Origin: an uncultured Ruminococcus sp.
GTDB lineage: Bacteria; Bacillota; Clostridia; Oscillospirales; CAG-272
Assembly (NCBI GenBank): GCA_902791785.1
Contig: CADAXH010000065.1
Location: forward strand, 1-6,959
Length of the DNA stretch: 6,959 bases
Direction of reading: 5' to 3'
Shown here: positions 5,142 through 6,959 of the stretch, in pieces
How positions within the stretch are numbered: the first letter of the stretch is position 1
Layout: the number at the start of each line of letters is the position of its first letter
The notes under the pieces: generated by a model
Seen by the model: only the letters and a program-made list of their open reading frames with translations
Told to the model about the DNA's origin: nothing
The model's database searches: none
Position numbers and translations under genes: made by a program

Positions 5142-6542
5142 TCACAGATTTCTGAAATCCTTTATGATAAAGAATTTGCTGTAGTTGCTGTTGTGGAATG
5201 TATCGGCATCATTCATTGCGGTTCTTGAGAGCAGCAGTATGTCGTCATTTTCAATAAACCAGTCAACATACTGAAATCCTACTTTTGCTTTGGGCGAGTT
5301 TTCGTAATTCCATATGTCTTTTACAAGAACCCAATTGACCAAATCTTCGCTTTTCACAAGAGAACAGATGTTTCTTGCATCTTTGTTGTCACTGTCTTTT
5401 ATCCTTGCAATAATTGAATAATATGTGCCGGTTTTTTCATCTCTTTTGATTACGAATTTTGAATGGTTTCCGTCAAACTTCATTGCCCTCTTGTACTCGA
5501 GAGGAGCTTCAGGGTTGTTTTCATCGACCCTGAACACGAGAGCAAGTCCGTAACTCGGTTCGCAGTTTCTTATTTCATACCTTGTTATTACATACAGCTT
5601 TCCGTCGGGAGCTATGACGGGACACCCTTCCAGAAGACCTGCACTTCTTCCGACTGCAGTTCCTTCCCAGTTCGGGTTATACTGGACGGGCTCTGAAAAA
5701 AGCCAGCTGTGTGCATCCAGAAGGTCTGAGTCAACATCAGCTGACATGACCATTGGTGCATGTCCTCCTTTTTTCCAGCTGCCCCATTCCATTGTGTTCC
5801 AGATTCTGTGGTTGTAATAAACTACAGGCTGAGGGTTTTTGTGCACTCCGTTTTCATCTGTTTTGCACCCGCCTCTGAGAAGCACGGTGGGCTGGCAGAA
5901 CGTCTTTCCTCCGTCGGTGCTCTTTCCGATGAGAAGGTCGCCGTATTCAGTTGAGACGCTGAGAAGGTACAGCTCATTTTTATGAATGAACAGTTTTCCC
6001 CAGAAGCTCGGATAAATGTCCGAAACATGTTTCCATGTAGATCCGTTGTCGTCGCTTCTGTACAGCAGTGTAAGATTCTGCGGTCTGTTTCCCGTGTGAA
6101 GGTCCATTGATGCGAGAAGATATCCGTCAGGATGTCTGACAAGGGAAGGAGAACACAGAAAATTGCCCGAGAAAGCATAATAGTTGTCCCTCGGATGGAG
6201 ATAATTGACTGTTATTCCTTCACTGAATCCTGTCCTGACAAGTCTTTCGGCGCTTCTTTTTCCGATTGGAGTTGAAACATAGAAGACGTAGTCGCAGTCG
6301 GTGTCAAGTCCTGAAACAGTTGCGCTCGTCTGAACGTAATCCGAACCCGGTACTGTTATCTCGTTCCAGTTTTCTTCCGTTTCTTTTCTGTATTTTAAAA
6401 TGTATGTTTTTTCACCATCAATATTGTACCAGTCGACTGAAAAAGAATCCGGTTCAGGGGCCAGCCTGCAGACATATATTTCACCTCTGTTATACAGCAG
6501 AGGCACATATTCCCTGTATGACCATGATGTTGTGGCTTTCAT
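5142..6542 (-). CDS. Sialidase-fold (Asp-box) protein with N-terminal fibronectin III domain
   Basis: 466 residues. Residues about 32-105 read like a fibronectin type III module (SFSVDW, YILKYRK, ATVSGL near the end). The rest is a beta-propeller with two Asp boxes, SDDNGSTW (163-170) and STDGGKTF (208-215), typical of the sialidase/neuraminidase superfamily. Other propeller-like pieces are EGCPVIAPDGKLYV (305-318) and SKFVIKRDEKTGTYYSI (361-377). No clear FRIP-type arginine motif is visible, so exo-sialidase activity is not established. It could instead be another propeller-fold glycoside hydrolase or a glycan-binding protein. There is no signal peptide or anchor. An in-frame TAG at 6563-6561 blocks a longer start; ATG 6542 has AAGGA about 11 bases upstream. 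It is the first gene of a two-gene operon with the esterase. Confidence 0.8.
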   Translation of the reverse strand: MKATTSWSYREYVPLLYNRGEIYVCRLAPEPDSFSVDWYNIDGEKTYILKYRKETEENWNEITVPGSDYVQTSATVSGLDTDCDYVFYVSTPIGKRSAERLVRTGFSEGITVNYLHPRDNYYAFSGNFLCSPSLVRHPDGYLLASMDLHTGNRPQNLTLLYRSDDNGSTWKHVSDIYPSFWGKLFIHKNELYLLSVSTEYGDLLIGKSTDGGKTFCQPTVLLRGGCKTDENGVHKNPQPVVYYNHRIWNTMEWGSWKKGGHAPMVMSADVDSDLLDAHSWLFSEPVQYNPNWEGTAVGRSAGLLEGCPVIAPDGKLYVITRYEIRNCEPSYGLALVFRVDENNPEAPLEYKRAMKFDGNHSKFVIKRDEKTGTYYSIIARIKDSDNKDARNICSLVKSEDLVNWVLVKDIWNYENSPKAKVGFQYVDWFIENDDILLLSRTAMNDADTFHNSNYSKFFIIKDFRNL

Positions 6543-6569
6543 AAAAAAGGCGATCCTTTCCTATTGAGT

Positions 6570-6598
6570 ATTATTTCAGTTTATTTTCGTTTTGACAA
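6570..6598 (-). promoter_or_regulatory. Promoter of the sialidase-fold/esterase operon
   Basis: Minus strand: -35 TTGTCA (6598-6593), 17-base spacer, -10 AATAAT (6575-6570), each one base from consensus. A start near 6563 gives a leader of about 21 bases. The -35 coincides with a weak third copy of the operator repeat core found at 6609-6663. Confidence 0.65.
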
Positions 6599-6608
6599 CT
6601 TATTATTG

Positions 6609-6663
6609 CAATTAATTTCACGTTTTGCAACATTTTCGGGACAATTCATTTCACGTTTTTGCA
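6609..6663. promoter_or_regulatory. Two direct repeats, 33-bp period, candidate operators shared by divergent promoters
   Basis: CAATTAATTTCACGTTTT (6609-6626) and CAATTCATTTCACGTTTT (6642-6659) differ at a single base and are both followed by (T)GCA. Their start-to-start distance is exactly 33 bp, about three helical turns, so both copies present the same DNA face. They lie between the divergent promoters, roughly 56 and 89 bases upstream of the predicted minus-strand start, and 63 and 96 upstream of the plus-strand start. Such spacing is usual for activator or array-binding regulators. No regulator gene is in the window. Confidence 0.6.
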
Positions 6664-6678
6664 TTTTTCAACAAAAAG

Positions 6679-6708
6679 TGGAATACATCAAATAATATAT
6701 TGTATAAT
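6679..6708 (+). promoter_or_regulatory. Promoter of the plus-strand SGNH hydrolase gene
   Basis: A perfect TATAAT (6703-6708) has only a poor -35 candidate (TGGAAT, 6679-6684, 18-base spacer). A strong -10 with a poor -35 would fit a promoter that needs an activator, and the direct repeats lie just upstream. The predicted start is near 6715. Confidence 0.55.
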
Positions 6709-6713
6709 ACAAT
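6699..6713. promoter_or_regulatory. 15-bp palindrome over the -10 of the plus-strand SGNH gene
   Basis: ATTGTAT (6699-6705), a central A, and ATACAAT (6707-6713) are a perfect 7-1-7 inverted repeat that contains the TATAAT box. A repressor bound here would block RNA polymerase. The form resembles GntR/HutC-type sites of the TTGTAT...ATACAA kind, but the regulator is not identified and AT-rich chance pairing is possible. Confidence 0.45.
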
Positions 6714-6726
6714 CAGAAAAATGTTT

Positions 6727-6735
6727 GAGGAGGGG
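6727..6735 (+). promoter_or_regulatory. Strong ribosome binding site supporting a TTG start
   Basis: GAGGAGGGG lies 7 bases before TTG 6743. No ATG or GTG follows at a suitable distance in the coding frame, so the TTG is taken as the start. The strong site may compensate for the weak start codon. Confidence 0.75.
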
Positions 6736-6742
6736 ATTTGAC

Positions 6743-6959
6743 TTGAACATACTGAATAAACTTTCTGAAAGCTGCGCGCATCCCGACACCAAGAGTGCTC
6801 CTGTCATCGCTTTTGTCGGAGATAGTGTCACACAGGGATGCTTTGAATGTTTTGTAAATGAAAGAGGGCAGGTTGGAACCATTTTCGATTCACAGAATGC
6901 TTATCACAGCTGTCTTGAAAAACTGCTTGCCCACCTTTTCACGGAAACTCCCGTCACAA
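6743..6959 (+). CDS. SGNH/GDSL hydrolase, N-terminal part (runs off the window)
   Basis: From TTG 6743 the frame stays open to the window edge, giving 72 residues. Block I of the SGNH family is clear: VIAFVGDSVTQGCFE (21-35) with nucleophile S28 in GDS. A short hydrophilic N-terminus of about 20 residues precedes it; there is no signal peptide. AYHSCLEKLLAHLF (about 52-65) fits the first helix after the nucleophile strand. The oxyanion and Asp-His blocks are beyond the window, so activity cannot be judged. It uses the more classical GDSVT signature and starts directly with the catalytic domain, so it belongs to a different SGNH branch from the 4056-5132 esterase. It is divergent from the sialidase-fold operon and shares its regulatory region. 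It is probably an acyl or carbohydrate esterase; the substrate is unknown. Confidence 0.85.
   Translation, partial: MNILNKLSESCAHPDTKSAPVIAFVGDSVTQGCFECFVNERGQVGTIFDSQNAYHSCLEKLLAHLFTETPVT

Noticed and set aside
5822..6178. 118-codon minus-strand open frame
   Set aside because: It lies wholly inside the sialidase-fold gene in another frame, has no Shine-Dalgarno site and looks low-complexity and Ser/Thr/Arg-rich. It is a shadow of the real gene.
6606..6630. TTGCAA...TTGCAA around the first direct repeat as a palindromic operator
   Set aside because: TTGCAA is its own reverse complement, so the inverted symmetry is trivial. The inner bases do not pair, and the second repeat lacks the flanking copy. 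The direct-repeat reading explains both copies.
6721..6741. Six-codon mini-ORF (ATG...TGA) just upstream of the TTG start at 6743
   Set aside because: Its codons are mostly the Shine-Dalgarno sequence of the SGNH gene itself, it has no ribosome binding site and it would start about six bases from the predicted transcript start. A regulatory leader peptide is not supported.

Overview
The window looks like a piece of a low-to-moderate GC chromosome from an anaerobic Bacillota, most likely a gut- or rumen-type Clostridia. The reasons are strong GGAGG-type ribosome binding sites, TTGNNN/TATAAT-like promoters with 17-bp spacers, U-tailed hairpin terminators, a two-domain superoxide reductase (an anaerobe's oxygen defence) and an NrnA-type nanoRNase. 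The organism call is inference. No rRNA, tRNA, CRISPR array, insertion sequence or phage gene is visible.

Layout from left to right. (1) Positions 1-150 hold the 3' end of an unrecognised plus-strand gene. It converges on a minus-strand operon through a hairpin that can terminate both strands (161-214). (2) Positions 214-2875, minus strand, are a three-gene operon read right to left: two tandem DHH/DHHA1 phosphoesterases of the NrnA type, then the nucleotidase surE. Both junctions are 4-base ATGA overlaps, so translation is probably coupled. All three products act on short oligonucleotides or nucleoside monophosphates, which suggests a nanoRNA/nucleotide salvage unit. (3) Positions 2979-3347, minus strand, encode desulfoferrodoxin. 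Its terminator ends one base before the -35 box of the operon promoter. (4) Positions 3459-4028, plus strand, encode a six-helix membrane protein of unknown function. It is divergent from dfx, and a 15-bp palindrome spans the -35 regions of both promoters. (5) Positions 4056-6542, minus strand, are a two-gene glycan operon. A fibronectin-III plus Asp-box (sialidase-fold) protein is followed by a jelly-roll plus SGNH esterase. (6) From 6743, plus strand and running off the window, there is a second SGNH/GDSL hydrolase divergent from that operon.

The parts not explained by standard annotation are mostly regulatory. The 200-bp region between the glycan operon and the divergent SGNH gene holds two near-identical direct repeats 33 bp apart. 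A weaker third copy of their core lies in the same 33-bp phase, on a -35 box. A separate 7-1-7 palindrome sits exactly on the opposite -10 box. This looks like a shared, locally regulated promoter pair. The dfx region has its own 7-1-7 palindrome. I do not see a clearly unprecedented protein system here. The best leads are these operators, the leaderless glycan-processing set and the tandem NrnA pair coupled to SurE.
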